Below are positions 1 to 10,472 of a DNA stretch of 64,000 nt, piece after piece (position 1 is the first letter of the stretch; each line of letters opens with the position of its first letter). The notes under the pieces were generated by a model. That model was not told the origin of the DNA. It ran no database searches and worked only from the letters and a program-made list of their open reading frames with translations. Position numbers and translations under genes: made by a program. Origin of the DNA: Megaustenia siamemsis (lineage: Eukaryota; Mollusca; Gastropoda; Stylommatophora; Ariophantidae); assembly GCA_032433765.1 (NCBI GenBank), contig JAVIAB010000059.1, forward strand, positions 63,084,178 through 63,148,177, written 5' to 3'.

Positions 1-112
1 CATGAGTAGAACATAGTGCACATGTCGGTCTACAATAGCCACTGGTTGGACACTTTTCATAAAACACGATAGTTAAACACACAAAAATAAAACACACATA
101 CACAGATTCCAC

Positions 113-1714
113 TTATACTGTACATGTATCACTTTGACTTGAAAAAAAATCCAATATGGTAGTCTGTTGTTTGACAGATGAAATAAACGATAAGTTCAAT
201 TTTTCTCTCAAGTCCATGATAACGTCTAGTATGTCAGATCTCCCGTTTGTTATTGAATAGGTGCGCAGAAGCTCCAAAGCATTATGTGCATCTGCGACAG
301 TGTATGTTTTCTCAATGTCAGTAGAATCTTGTTCGTTGTCTGATTCACTATTCACATCCTCAGCAGCTAAAATTGCAGTGGCAGGAAGATCCCAGTTTGT
401 TTCTATTGTGTTGCAAGTTTGGAGCCCTGAATCAATCATGGAGATGTCTGTCAATTGGTATCCAAACAATTCTTTGAAAGGTTATCCAAAGCAGTAGAAA
501 TTGCAGTAGAAACAATTTGCACGTCGGTCTTTGATGCAGATTCCATGTGCGTCAGAGAATATGCGTGTGTTTCAGCAGGACAATGAAAACCTGCTTTACA
601 GAAACACTTAAGGATGGTTGAGTTGTCCACTTCTTTCCATGCTGCAGCAATCCAGTAGACTACATCCAGTAAATTGACCTGTTTCATGAGTTCGGTTCCG
701 GAAGCATCCTTGTTTGATTCCATGACTGTGATAAGATGTAGAAGCTGTTTTTGTCTAAACTTTAATTTAAATGTCTGAATGACACCCTGGTCTAGGGGTT
801 GAACTAATGCAGTTGTGTTGGGTGGCAGAAACTGCAGCTTAACATTCTGTAGTTCGATCTGGGATGACAGGTAGCGTTGTCAACAAATAAAATAATGTGG
901 CGCTTTTTTTCTGCATCTTACGGTCAAAACTTTTCAGCCAATCTTCAAATATAGCTGCAGTCATCCATGCCTTTTTGTTGTTTCTGTAAATCACTGGCAG
1001 TGTGTTTATGTTGATGTTTTTAAAAATCCTAGGGTTAGCTGCTTTCCCAATCACTAAAGCCGGTTCTCGTTCCCCCAACATGTTAGTGCATAGCATCACT
1101 GTTATTCGCTCTTTGCTTTTTTTACCCCCAGCGCATTTTTCTCCTTTGACAAAAAATATTTTGTCCGTAGTCGCTTTGAAAAATAACCCGGTTTCATCTA
1201 AATTAAAAATGTCTTGAGCAGCGTAACCATAGCATATCTCGGATAATTTAGAAGTCCAGTCAGCCGCAGCACTCATATCTGAATCACCGACTTCGCCACA
1301 TTGCTTACCAAACACAAGATTGTGTCTTTTAATGAAGGCCTCTAACCAGCCGTTCGATGCTTTAAAGACTGAGTTTTCCAATTCTTTTGCAAACTGTAAA
1401 GCTCGTTCTTTGATCATCGGCCCAGATAACGGAATTTTTCGTGCAAGTGCTGATTGACACCATTTCCAACAAAGTGTATTTATGTCTTCATTTCCCGTTT
1501 TCCTGCTATTCCTTCTTTTCATACTTGGTGCATTATTTTCAAAGTCATTCATATACTCGGCTTTTCTCTTTAACGTACGTAAAATCTGTGTCTTTCCCAC
1601 TCCAAACTGTTCTGCCAATAATCGCGAACTTTTACCTTGCTGATTTTGTCGAATCACTGATATTCGTTCTTCCAGCGTTAATGCTTTTGGTTTTACACTT
1701 TTGACACTGGCCAT
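113..1714 (-). pseudogene. Tigger/pogo transposase, frameshifted
   Basis: The protein would bind element ends and cut and paste the transposon in the nucleus. Starting at 1714 (MASVKSVKPK), the first ~60 residues form a psq/CENP-B-type HTH (LTLEERISVI...LLAEQFGVGKTQIL). A second, Tc5/CENP-B-type HTH follows (LSGPMIKERALQFAKEL, then NGWLEAFIKRHNL). The DDE_1 catalytic core shows DETGLFF for the first Asp. The second Asp (FVDNATCHP, near 880) is reached only after a one-base loss in an A-run near 907. The third Asp (LPPNTTALVQPLDQG, near 800) lies in yet another frame. The ~30-residue D-D spacing suits the pogo group. The AW..V...TI..CF.KAGF block at 600-660 and the C-terminal TTILDFF near 135-160 are typical of Tigger tails. 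A further frame change falls near 465. Not functional. Confidence 0.9.
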
Positions 1715-2164
1715 TTCCTATATTGTGTGTAACACTTTTAAAATCCACAAAAATAATTCACTGAGATACTGTACATGTACGTGAATACACTCTAAGCGGG
1801 CAATGACTAATTCTTTAGTTAATTCCTGTAATTTATACGGGCCACGCAATGGTCTACTCTGGTCTAGACGGAACCGCGAAGTGATGTCACTTCACGAATC
1901 ATAGATCTGTGTCTGCCGTGTTTCTCACACCAGTATTGACGGATAAACGTAACACGTCCCACTGTAATCTGGGACTCACTAAATACGGGAAAACATCGAC
2001 ACCTGTAGACACCTGTGTCGATCGTTTATGGCTCCCAGCGAGACGAAGGACTGGCTGGTCGTCGTAAACGGGATAAATAACATTGGCGGCGGTTAATTAG
2101 CCTGGTCTCTGGTCGCGTCATACGGTGAGCGCCGTAATCAGTGTTAGCATATAGTAAAAAACTC

Positions 2165-2237
2165 GGGGAAATTGTAAACCCGGTCCTATAACCAGGGAAA
2201 CGCTTTAAACAGGTGGTCCTAAGACCAGGTTCGACTG
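2165..2237 (-). repeat. Terminal and subterminal repeats of the Tigger element
   Basis: Two similar 15-mers, ggtcctataaccagg and ggtcctaagaccagg, lie about 37 bases apart near the element end; the outer one is inside the terminus. They differ at two positions and could be transposase-binding sites. The role is inferred from position only. Confidence 0.45.
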
Positions 2238-2280
2238 TATATATATATAAATATATAAATATATATATATATATGTATAT
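2238..2280. repeat. AT microsatellite
   Basis: Imperfect (TA)n/(TAAA) tract directly outside the Tigger terminus. Confidence 0.9.
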
Positions 2281-2340
2281 GTCCGGAGTGCAATGATGAT
2301 GACCCGCAAATAACTCAATGCAATAACTCAATGATGTGTA
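2281..2340 (+). mobile_element. 3'-end scrap of an RNase H-bearing LINE (family G)
   Basis: The block with tgcaatgatgatgaccc and a run of ataactcaat units matches the end of the RNase H LINE copy at 53400-53460 (tgcaatgatgttgatcc, then the same ataactcaat end). It is only the last ~55 bases with its short tail. Confidence 0.5.
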
Positions 2341-2413
2341 TGTCAGGCTTCACCTCTGGCGAAATCCGTAGAGACTATAAACTGTATTTGGGCGTTTATC
2401 TTTTTTCTTTGGC

Positions 2414-2690
2414 AGCCAAACGCACAGGGGTCCCTCACTGCACAGGCAGATAACTCCAACTTCGGAGATATTCATATTTTTTTCCGTCGTTGAGTAATGG
2501 ACTGTTCAATCCCGACTTTGCTGCTGAGACCAGGTGTGATTGTCGCAGAAAAAAAATCATAAATAAAAATCCCAACTGGTGCTGCCAGGATTTGAACTCA
2601 CAACCACTCTGTCTCGAGACCGGCGTCTTATCTCGAGACCGGCGTCTTGTCTCGAGACCGGCGTCTTGTCTCGAGACCAACCAGTTTCCC
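2414..2690 (-). mobile_element. tRNA-derived SINE, family I
   Basis: On the minus strand a pol III B-box-like motif (gagttcaaatcc, 2588-2599) sits in a tRNA-like context. It is followed by a body ending near the gcacaggggtccc block at 2423-2435. The same body recurs at 33621-33830, 35561-35768, 37466-37587 and 51629-51750, so the family is interspersed. This copy has an expanded 5' portion (see 2612-2678). Non-coding; it would depend on a partner LINE. Confidence 0.75.
2612..2678. repeat. 19-bp tandem repeat containing a palindrome, inside SINE I
   Basis: About three and a half copies of tctcgagaccggcgtcttg, one base variant. Each contains the palindrome gtctcgagac. The SINE I copy at 51629 has a single unit, so this copy expanded locally. 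Confidence 0.9.
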
Positions 2691-2697
2691 ATGTTGT

Positions 2698-3385
2698 AAT
2701 TTCATCATCATCATGTACCTTACCGGTTGGCATAGGTGATCATGTCCCTCCACAATCTTCTATCTACAGTGCATCGTATCAGTTCTGTTGTTGACTGTTT
2801 TCCATGCCATGACACCAAGCTATCCAGTATTTTCTCTCCTTTGTCGTCCGCGATCTCTCCTTCCTTCTATATTGCCAGTTGTAACCAAGTATTCCAACTT
2901 TCCTCTTCTCATGATGTGCCCGAAAAATATTGATTGCTTCTTTCTGATGTTTTTTAAGAGCTCCCTTTTTGTGTTGGCCTCTTTGAGAACTTCCTCATTG
3001 GTCTTTTTAGCTGTCCAGGGAACTTTCAACGTTCTTCTGAGAAATCCCATCTCTGTGGCCTCTAATCGTCTTTTCATTTGTTTGTCTACTGTCCATGATT
3101 CGCTTCCATAGGTCAGAAGTGGTTCTATATAGCACCGATGAACTCTCTTTCTCATTGGTATTGACATAGATAGTTGCATAAGATATTTTTCATTTTCTGA
3201 AATGCTATTTTGGCCTGAGCTATTCTGCTTTTTATTTCTGTGGTGCATCTCCCATCTGATGTTATTATTGTGCCCAAGTATTTGAAACGTTGCACTTGTT
3301 TCAGATTTGTCTCGTTTATTTTTATGCTGCATGATGATTGTTTCTTCGATATAACCATTACTTCTGTTTTCTTACTAATAGAAGT
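2698..3385 (-). pseudogene. LINE-A 3' part: post-RT region of ORF2, with (TGA)n tail
   Basis: Non-LTR retrotransposon fragment encoding the region after reverse transcriptase. The minus strand shows FKYLGTIITSDGRCTTEI and IAQAKIAFQKMKNIL in one frame. After a frameshift near 3160-3190 it reads PLLTYGSESWTVDKQMKRRL, MGFLRRTLKVPWTAK and FFGHIMRRGKLEYLVTT. The catalytic RT motifs lie upstream and are absent here. The end at 2698-2712 carries the GATGATGA tail shared by every LINE-A copy in the window. 5'-truncated and dead. Confidence 0.85.
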
Positions 3386-3505
3386 ACTAGAAAACGTAAA
3401 AGATGCAGAGACCATCAGAAGAGCAAACGACCGCAAATTATATCTCCCTGCACGACGCTGAAAGGCAAATGAGGAAGGAAATAATAACAATAATAATACA
3501 ATGTA
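3386..3505 (+). mobile_element. LINE-D 3' end
   Basis: The plus-strand reading (AETIRRANDRKLYLPARR) matches the C-terminus of LINE-D copies at 43256-43471 and 54293-54496 (AEANRRAKDRKLHLPSTLKG). It ends in an ataataacaataataat tail at 3478-3500. It is joined head-to-head with LINE-A at about 3385. Confidence 0.7.
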
Positions 3506-4199
3506 ATTATACATACTAGTAGAATGTTAACGAGCACCCAGGCTTTCTATGTGTCTCGCTGTGCCCTTCTGAGAACTTTGTTATAACCTTCTTTCTGACC
3601 TTCAACTTTAACCTACGTCCACACAGCCGCCCAGTAGATTAAAAACTTCAAAGGCATAAATTCACAATTAAAAACAATAATATTTAAAAGAAGACAGTAT
3701 ATAAGAGGTAAAATAGTTAGTTATCTGGTTCTTTAGTACAAGTCACTCACTTCTTTGCTCGTTTCATTCATTTGGTCAGTCTGTGATTGTCTTTTGTTAC
3801 AAATTAATCTGTCCTTGTTATTGTTTTAAAACAATTTATATATTGTAAATATTTTATGACGAGAACAGTTACGGGAGATAATATTTTATTTCTTTTCTTA
3901 AAGTAGTCAACTCTTACTAAATACAAATTACGTTCATTATTTTCAGAAAAATACATTAAATATTATATAAAATTATCATTGAAATTGGAACGAAAACTTT
4001 CACAAGTTGATTCATTTAGACAAGAATCTTTCTATACGATAATAATGTATTATTGACGATATTTATTTGTCTTTACTGATAAAGAATAATACGAAGCTTC
4101 TGACATTACGCACAGATTCATTATAATCTGAACTGATTGTGACAACACATGCAGGATATAGTCATTTGTTTAATTTCTGATCGGCACTTAATGTGCTAC
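3506..4199. other. AT-rich stretch without recognised feature
   Basis: No open frame of note, no repeat match to other parts of the window and no RNA gene recognised. Confidence 0.6.
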
Positions 4200-4243
4200 A
4201 TCGTTTCTCGACCTTCTGGCTAAGATCAAAGTGTTCTTAACAG
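4200..4243 (+). pseudogene. U2 snRNA 5' fragment
   Basis: The sequence from 4200 follows the conserved 5' end of U2 snRNA (atcgtttctcgaccttctgg, then ctaagatcaaagtgt). It then skips about nine bases and ends tcttaacag. The skipped bases include the GUAGUA branch-point recognition sequence. Later U2 domains (Sm site, stem-loops III and IV) are not seen. This is a non-functional U2 piece, directly upstream of a Tx1-like LINE. Confidence 0.75.
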
Positions 4244-4347
4244 ACCGTTTCTCATCCTTTTGTTATCACGTTGTGGAGTGGTTATATTAATGTCTATTGG
4301 ATTTAATTTACTGTGTATGTTTATCGTGGTGACGATCAAGTCACGAA

Positions 4348-5300
4348 AATGGAGGTGCCTATGTATGATTTAGACGGAGACTTTGAAGGCAACCTAATTC
4401 ATTGGAATGGCACGCTCGTGCTAAGCATTTCAGTACCAGACATTTCCTAGGTGAATTTCAACATTCTGATGGGCGTACTGTCCGGTCCATCCAGAATCGG
4501 ATAGAACAGCATCACAAGTTTGTACCGCTTGGAATGCCCCTTCAAGTGGTACTTTACACTCAGCTCGGCGGCTCACATAACTTACTACCAAAAACTAGAA
4601 GGAAGAAAGATAAAGCTATCTTCACCTAAATTATCGATCGAAATTGAGCACTTGGAGAAAGAAAAGTAGAAAGGGCTCATCTATTGACTACCCCCAACAA
4701 CTGACAAGATTCTAGTTGAAAAACTTTGTCGCAAAAATGATAGGCGACAACGATGCAAAAGCGGCTAGAATAGGCCTAACTTGCGACTGGATTTTTAGAT
4801 ATAAACCAACGCAAGGTGTTCAAATCTCTCACTGCATGAAGGTCCGGTCACGAAATGGGAGGATCGTCACAACGTGGTTGACACTGTATGGCCGTCGTAC
4901 TCAGCGTAAGCACTGTACCAATGATGCCCACTGTGACGGTCAATGTCCACTGAGAAAGAAGAGGCAAGAAAGACGTCTCGAGGAGGAACAGGAGAGGCAA
5001 ACAATTATTGCCGAGGCGACAGAAACCAACAAGCAAGACCTCCCATCAAAGCTAACAGAGAAACATATACAACCTGACTGTGTTACGCAGACAGTTACAA
5101 AAAAGAGACAATCGATAAAGAGCTGACCAAAGTTGATAAGAAGAAGAAAGTCAGTGAGGCACCCAGCGACAAATTCGTCAAATTCCAGGCCGGGAAAAAG
5201 CGTCGTCACCATAGCCAACGGAAAAGCACTCCAATAGAAACCACAGAGCCAAAGATTGAGGAGCAACCTATCCTATTTGAAATCTCGACAGCAGGGCCCT
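4348..5300 (+). pseudogene. Probable ORF1 of a Tx1/L1-group LINE, degenerate
   Basis: A start at 4348 (MEVPMYDLDGDFEGNLIHW) runs into a stop after about 34 codons. The reading continues in another frame (4402-4629) and resumes at 4716-5126 with basic residues, a Cys/His cluster (HCTNDAHCDGQC near 4905-4945) and a charged, coiled-coil-like segment (RKKRQERRLEEEQERQ). A Cys-rich basic protein before an endonuclease/RT frame is what ORF1 of this group looks like. I recognise no specific domain, so ORF1 is inferred from position. Confidence 0.45.
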
Positions 5301-5860
5301 TATAAATAGACACATACACCGATGAAGACTTGGCACATGAGAAGTCTACGCCAAGAAAAAACACATATACAAAAATGACAAAAGCATAACTTTCTTTAAA
5401 TTCATTATCAGGAATTGCATGTTGTGATTTACTTTATGTTTTCAACCACGATGGAGGCACATAAGTGTGACAGCTGAATATTTGAACAGTCCGATAATCA
5501 GATATGTACATTTGAGTGGAAGTGCCAGTTTTATTCTAACTATGTGTGAACTAGGTTATCAGGGTAGAGTTCTGCCCTACCAAAGGAGGAGAAAGTCGTT
5601 TCCTTTCCTCCGCTAGTCTTCGAGACACCCTTGGGCAAGGTGGAACTCCTGTTTAGCCTCCCTATCAGGGTTACGTGAAGCCATTGGAGCAGGTGGTGGA
5701 TGGTGTTGTGGGGGCAGCCGACAAGTAATACCTGTTATGGTCCCCACTCCGTGATGGCAGGCAGAGGATCACTTGTATAGGTTGCGGTATCCGACGATCA
5801 CAGTCACTGCCAAGATGGAAAATAATCACACACTACCTTCTTATATTGGGCAGCACAATT
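5301..5860. other. Unassigned, repeat-like non-coding stretch
   Basis: Moderately GC-richer DNA around 5570-5760 (cttgggcaaggtggaactcc; tggtccccactccgtgatgg) looks like part of an interspersed repeat. No second copy is visible in the window and no frame is convincing. Confidence 0.35.
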
Positions 5861-6018
5861 ATGTCAAATCACAAAGAGAGAAAATACTGGATAGCTTGGT
5901 GTCATGGTATGGAAAACGCTCAACAACACAATTGATTAAATGCACTGTAGATAGAAGATTGTGGAAGGACATGATCGCCTACGCCAACCGGTATGGCACG
6001 TGATGATGATGATGTGTG
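5861..6018 (+). mobile_element. LINE-A 3' end with (TGA)n tail
   Basis: The text from gagagaaaatactggatagc to atcgcctacgccaaccgg, then tgatgatgatgatg, aligns with LINE-A ends at 30925-31093, 49000-49125 and 52150-52297. About 155 bases of 3' end only. It lies between the ORF1-like and endonuclease regions of the Tx1-like LINE, suggesting insertion into that element. Confidence 0.75.
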
Positions 6019-6145
6019 AGCACGTGGGTATATATGAATGTGAGTGCAAGCCTGAGTGTACTTAAGTTGTCCAAACTATTATTTTGATAGATACCTTTGC
6101 ATTTATGTATATGAAAATAGTTTATTTATACAAATCATTCGGTAA

Positions 6146-6830
6146 ATGGCAGTAGCTATCATCATGTTTACATTAAATATTAGAGGTCTCAGGTCGAAAT
6201 TAGATCACATCATAACACTCCTACACAAACACAAGCCAGACTGCATTCTACTACAGGAAACAAACATACACACAGACGACCTCACATCACAACACGGTTG
6301 GGCTCGCGAAACTCGTGCTTCAGCCTAGCCACACTAAAAACGGGTCCAGGAGTTGCAATTCTACAAACATCAGACAGAGGGACGATCGTTAGGACGGACA
6401 GGGACAGCGACGGTAAGACAGCTATAGTTCAAGTAAGAGACGACGACAAACACACACATACCATAGTTTGTATACACGCACCAGCACAATACGAACAGCA
6501 ACCTAGGTTTTATGACGAACTAGGGAGCTTGCTTGCAGGCTTATACAGGGGACGTAATATTATTTTAGGGGGAGACTTTAACTGCGTCCTGACGGATATG
6601 GACATCGTGGGAGGAGATGTTAGGAAGCAGATAAGAAGATGAAATAAAAGAAGACAACCACCAACTGGATATTTTCCAGACAATAATTGACACTCACGGT
6701 TTGACTAATGCATACACGCACCCACATGACATGGACATCACACACAAAAATCACTCCCACAACAGGGCAACACTGTTAGACAGAATTTACGTCCCGTTCA
6801 CTCGCTTCATCAGCCAGATCAGACAATATA
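6146..6830 (+). pseudogene. Tx1/L1-group LINE ORF2: apurinic-type endonuclease domain
   Basis: This domain nicks target DNA to prime reverse transcription. Visible blocks in order are MFTLNIRGLRSKLDHI (motif with the Asn), DCILLQETN (catalytic Glu), IILGGDFNCVLTDMD (Asp/Asn) and LLDRIYVP. The final Ser/Thr-Asp-His block (TDHKAVIAT) follows inside the tandem repeats near 7230. Frames change near 6300 and 6645, so the gene is dead. The RT continues from 7745. Confidence 0.8.
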
Positions 6831-7745
6831 GACACACTCCAGTTTACAGACCAGACATTATAGACACACTCCAGTTTACAGACCAGACATTATAGACACA
6901 CTCCAGTTTACAGACCAGTCATTACAGACACACTCCAGTTTACAGACCAGACATTATAGACACACTCCAGTTTACAGACCAGACATTATAGACACACCCC
7001 AGTTTACAGACCAGACATTATAGACACACTCCAGTTTACAGACCAGACATTATATACACACTCCAGTTTACAGACCAGACATTATATACACACTTCAGTT
7101 TACAGACCAGACATTATATACACACTCCAGTTTACAGACCAGACATTATATACACACTCCAGTTTACAGACCAGACATTATATACACACTTCAGTTTACA
7201 GACCAGACATTATAGACACACTTCAGTTTACAGACTACAAGGCAGTCATCGCAACCATTAACACCGCACACACAAACACTCACATCAGCTAGACCAGACA
7301 TTATAGACAAACTCCAGTTTACAGACCACAAGGCAGTCATCGCAACCATTAACACCGCACACAAAAACACTCACATCAGCTAGACCAGACATTATAGACA
7401 CACTCCAGTTTACAGACCACAAGGCAGTCATCGCAACCATTAACACCGCACACAAAAACACTCACATCAGCTAGACCAGACATTATAGACACACTCCAGT
7501 TTACAGACCACAAGGCAGTCATCGCAACCATTAACACCGCACACAAAAACACTCACATCAGCTAGACCAGACATTATAGACACACTCCAGTTTACAGACC
7601 ACACGGCAGTCATCGCAACAATTAACACCGCACACACAAACACTCACATCAGCTAGACCAGACATTATAGACACACTTCAGTTTACAGACCACAAGGCAG
7701 TCATCGCAACCATTAACACCGCACACACAAACACTCACATTAGGA
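6830..7745. repeat. Minisatellite grown from the endonuclease coding region (32-bp and 91-bp units)
   Basis: 6831-7220 is a 32-bp tandem (unit gacacactccagtttacaga plus ccagacattata). 7200-7745 is a 91-bp tandem whose unit contains that 32-mer plus the segment encoding HKAVIATINTAHT. Unit starts at 7291, 7382, 7473, 7564 and 7655 give an exact 91-bp period. Neither length is a multiple of three. Confidence 0.95.
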
Positions 7746-8720
7746 GGTCACCTCACTGGAAATTCAACAACACCCTACTGCAGAACAAATCATATAAAGA
7801 ACATTAACCCAAATTATCCATTTATACACTGACGACAATAACATAGACGACGTACAGCGACACTGGGAACTCATGAAAAACATTATACGAGAAAGAACAC
7901 AGATTCTAGCACTGCGGATAAACAAAGACAGACTAAGACATAAGAAATTGCTAGAAGAAGCAATCAAATTAACAAAACAAATAGACAGACGTGCACCCAA
8001 CATTCCCACACTAGAGGAAGAGTTGGAATAGCACACACATCACAAATTCCAGGGAACACTGCTTCGCACAGGCTTAAAGACAATCACACAGGACATTCCA
8101 AGAAAACAGTACATGGTAATAGGACAGAACATACAGCGCAACAGGCACATAGAGAAAATAATAGACGTTGACGGCAACACAGAGACATACACCCGATTAT
8201 AACGAAAGCATTTTAAAACTACTACAAGAACCTCTATACGGAAAGTAACAAACATTTACGTATAAAAGAAAAAATGCATGCAATACACAAGGAATCTACC
8301 AGACGCTGACAAGGAAAAACTTGACGAAGAACTCACACTAGCTGACATACCAAACGCAGACAAGCAATGCAAAAGAACAAATCTCCCGGACCTGGTGGCT
8401 TCACAATAAAATTCTTCCAACATTTCTTTCCTCTCTTAGGTCCACTTCTCCTCAGAATGTACACAGACTCATTCACATAGAAACAACTACCTCCAGGCCT
8501 AAACATGTCTTACGTAACATTGCTCCGCAAAGACAACATAGACAAATCACTTCTTATAAACTACATGCCCATTTCACTACTTAACACAGATTACAAGATT
8601 CTAACAAAAGCATTAACAAACAAACTCAAACCTTTCATGACGACACTCATTCATAAAGATCTACAGTATACATGGTAGAAATATCCACCAGCATACACTT
8701 TATACGAGATAGTATAATGT
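7745..8720 (+). pseudogene. Tx1/L1-group LINE ORF2: linker and reverse transcriptase N-part
   Basis: The reading resumes at RRSPHWKFNNTLL, then NIDDVQRHWELMKNIIRERT and KLLEEAIKLTKQIDRRAP. The RT start follows in shifting frames: LPDADKEKLDEELTLADI, a degraded PGPDGF-type block near 8390-8410, LPPGLNMSYVTLLRKDNIDK-like text at 8490-8550, then a PISLLNTDYKILTKALTNKL block at 8565-8630. These match the L1/Tx1 pattern (PVSLL..DYKL..K.L..RL). The YxDD active site is not reached. Many stops; dead. Confidence 0.7.
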
Positions 8721-8883
8721 ACACAATCAGCATGAATGTTGTTGAGATCTGATGAAGTTATTGTGCTCAATTATATATATTGAATCACACCAGCACATAC
8801 TTCACTTTGTTGCTGTGAAAACCAGGTGTGATAGATTAATCCATAAAAGTACTGGGTGAACATTAAGAAGTTGTTAATGAATT

Positions 8884-9150
8884 ATCTATCTATCTATCTA
8901 CTGTCCTTTTGAGCCGAAGACGGCACATAGGGCAGAACCAATCTCAAAAACAGAAACCTTGCGTGCCAAAATGGCACATATTGCAGAGATCACTGCTTCT
9001 AAAATCTATGGCTCTGTTTCCGTAACAATACTTTTTACAATGACAGCTTGTCAAGCCATCAATCAACCTCCTTAGTCGCCTCTTACGACATGCTTAGATG
9101 GTCACAGTGTCACTATTCTTTACTCATAATGAGGCCCCGGTAACACACAG
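8884..9150 (-). mobile_element. SINE-like repeat sharing its 3' end with LINE-C
   Basis: On the minus strand it contains gtcgtaagaggcgactaagg and ends ccctatgtgccgtcttcggc, then a TAGATAGATA tail (8884-8900). LINE-C at 10245-10300 ends ccctatgggccggctacggc with the same tail, but the bodies differ. The class is inferred; no tRNA head recognised. Confidence 0.5.
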
Positions 9151-9436
9151 GACGTTAATGAACTAATGAACTATTATTATTTTTCCAAGTATAACTAATC
9201 AGTAAAATACTCCTTTAGACATTTTGGATGTGAAATAATTCAAGCTATATGATGAAGCATTTCTATTTTTTGTTTAAATCCTCAAGACTCAAGCTGTCAA
9301 GAATAATTAAACAATGTTACAAAGAATAACAAGAAAATAAGAATTATATTAACAGTACAAAATGTTGATATTGGATCTAACTTACAAAGTAAATCAAGTA
9401 GCAAAAAAGTCAGGTTCAGTGCAAGGAATAAGCAAG

Positions 9437-9438
<2 letters not shown>

Positions 9439-9479
<41 letters not shown>
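9439..9479. repeat. (TA)n microsatellite
   Basis: Uninterrupted TA dinucleotides immediately before a LINE-C fragment. Confidence 0.95.
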
Positions 9480-9482
<3 letters not shown>

Positions 9483-9483
9483 G

Positions 9484-10305
9484 ATGCAGGAAAACACAAA
9501 TGAACTATCATCAATAGCCAGAAAAATTGGGCTTGAGATCAATCATGAAAAGACTAAAGTTATGAAAAGTTTAATTCCAACAGATGACAAAATTTACACA
9601 GAAAACAAACCAGTAGAAGAGATTGATCACTGTATCTATCTTGGAAGTCACATTGATCGAGAAGGGGATACAAGCAAAGAAATTAGAATCAGAATAGCTA
9701 AAGCAGCAATGTCTTTCAGAAGCCTTGAAAAGTTGTGGAAATCAAAACTCATCAGCACAAACACAAAACTTAGGCTATTCAAATCAAATGTATATCAACC
9801 CTTACGTATGCATGTGAAAGCTGGAAAACAACAAGAGATATAGAAACAAAGTTGAACGCATTCGAAAATAAATATCTAAGAAAAATACTTGGTATAGCGT
9901 GGAACGAATTCAAAACAAACGAGGAAATTACAGAAATCGCCAATCAACCACTAATATCTTCAGTAATAAAGAAAAGACGATGGTCATATGTTCAACATGT
10001 GATGAGAAGAGATAATAACCGAATAACAAAGCAAGCCCTCATATGGGAAACAACAGGTAAGAGAAAAAGAGGAAGACCCAGGGAGACACTAAAAAGAACA
10101 TTGATGAGAGAGGCAAGAGGAGTAGGATTCGGCTCCCTCCGTGAGATAAAGCTGCTTGCACAGAACAGAGAAAAATGGCGAGATTTGATAAAATATCTTT
10201 GAAAGAAAACTGCTAGAACAAAAATTCAGATAAGAGAAGGAGTATCTTGGTCTACGCCCTATGGGCCGGCTACGGCTCGAAAGGTCAATAAATAGATAGA
10301 TATAT
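9484..10305 (+). pseudogene. LINE-C 3' part: end of RT and C-terminal region
   Basis: ORF2 fragment of a non-LTR retrotransposon. 9484-9843 reads GLEINHEKTKVMKS (thumb-side RT motif), IDHCIYLGSHIDREGDTSKE and IRIAKAAMSFRSL. After a stop near 9841 the sense continues at 9852-10202 with NKYLRKILGIAWNEFKTNEE, WSYVQHVMRRDNN and KRKRGRPRETLKRT. The 3' UTR ends in a TAGATAGATA tail. The catalytic YxDD is upstream of the truncation. The other copy is 27172-27500 on the minus strand. Confidence 0.85.
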
Positions 10306-10361
10306 ATTCAAGTTAGTATTTAATATGCAAGTCGGACAATTGATCAAGAACTCGAAATAGC

Positions 10362-10472
10362 AAAGTTATCATAGTAGCTCAAAACCAAAACATGCTGAAG
10401 TTATCATGAAAGCTCAAGACAAAACAGGCTCAAGTTATTATGGCAGCTCAAGACAAAACATGCTCAAGTTAT
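10362..10472. repeat. ~38-bp tandem repeat, three copies
   Basis: Units resemble aagttatcatgaaagctcaa followed by gacaaaacatgct, with point variants. Confidence 0.8.

Larger units (their letters stand above)
1..2237 (-). mobile_element. Tigger/pogo-type DNA transposon, truncated by the window edge
   Basis: The element holds a minus-strand pogo-class transposase pseudogene and a terminus at 2219-2237. Read on the minus strand the terminus begins cagtcgaacctgg, which resembles Tigger ends, and it abuts a TA dinucleotide (2238-2239) in a TA-rich tract, as expected for TA target duplication. About 500 bases of non-coding DNA separate the terminus from the transposase start at 1714. The other terminus lies outside the window. 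Superfamily confident; boundaries inferred from the single visible end. Confidence 0.8.

Noticed and set aside
4200..4243. Functional U2 snRNA gene
   Set aside because: Only the first ~50 positions are present, the branch-recognition bases are deleted, and the Sm site and 3' stem-loops are absent.
7764..8255. Minus-strand open frames in the Tx1-like LINE
   Set aside because: They are shadows of the plus-strand RT region, whose motifs are recognisable.
8740..8760. Hammerhead-ribozyme core (ctgatga)
   Set aside because: The required GAAA and the three closing helices are not present around it.
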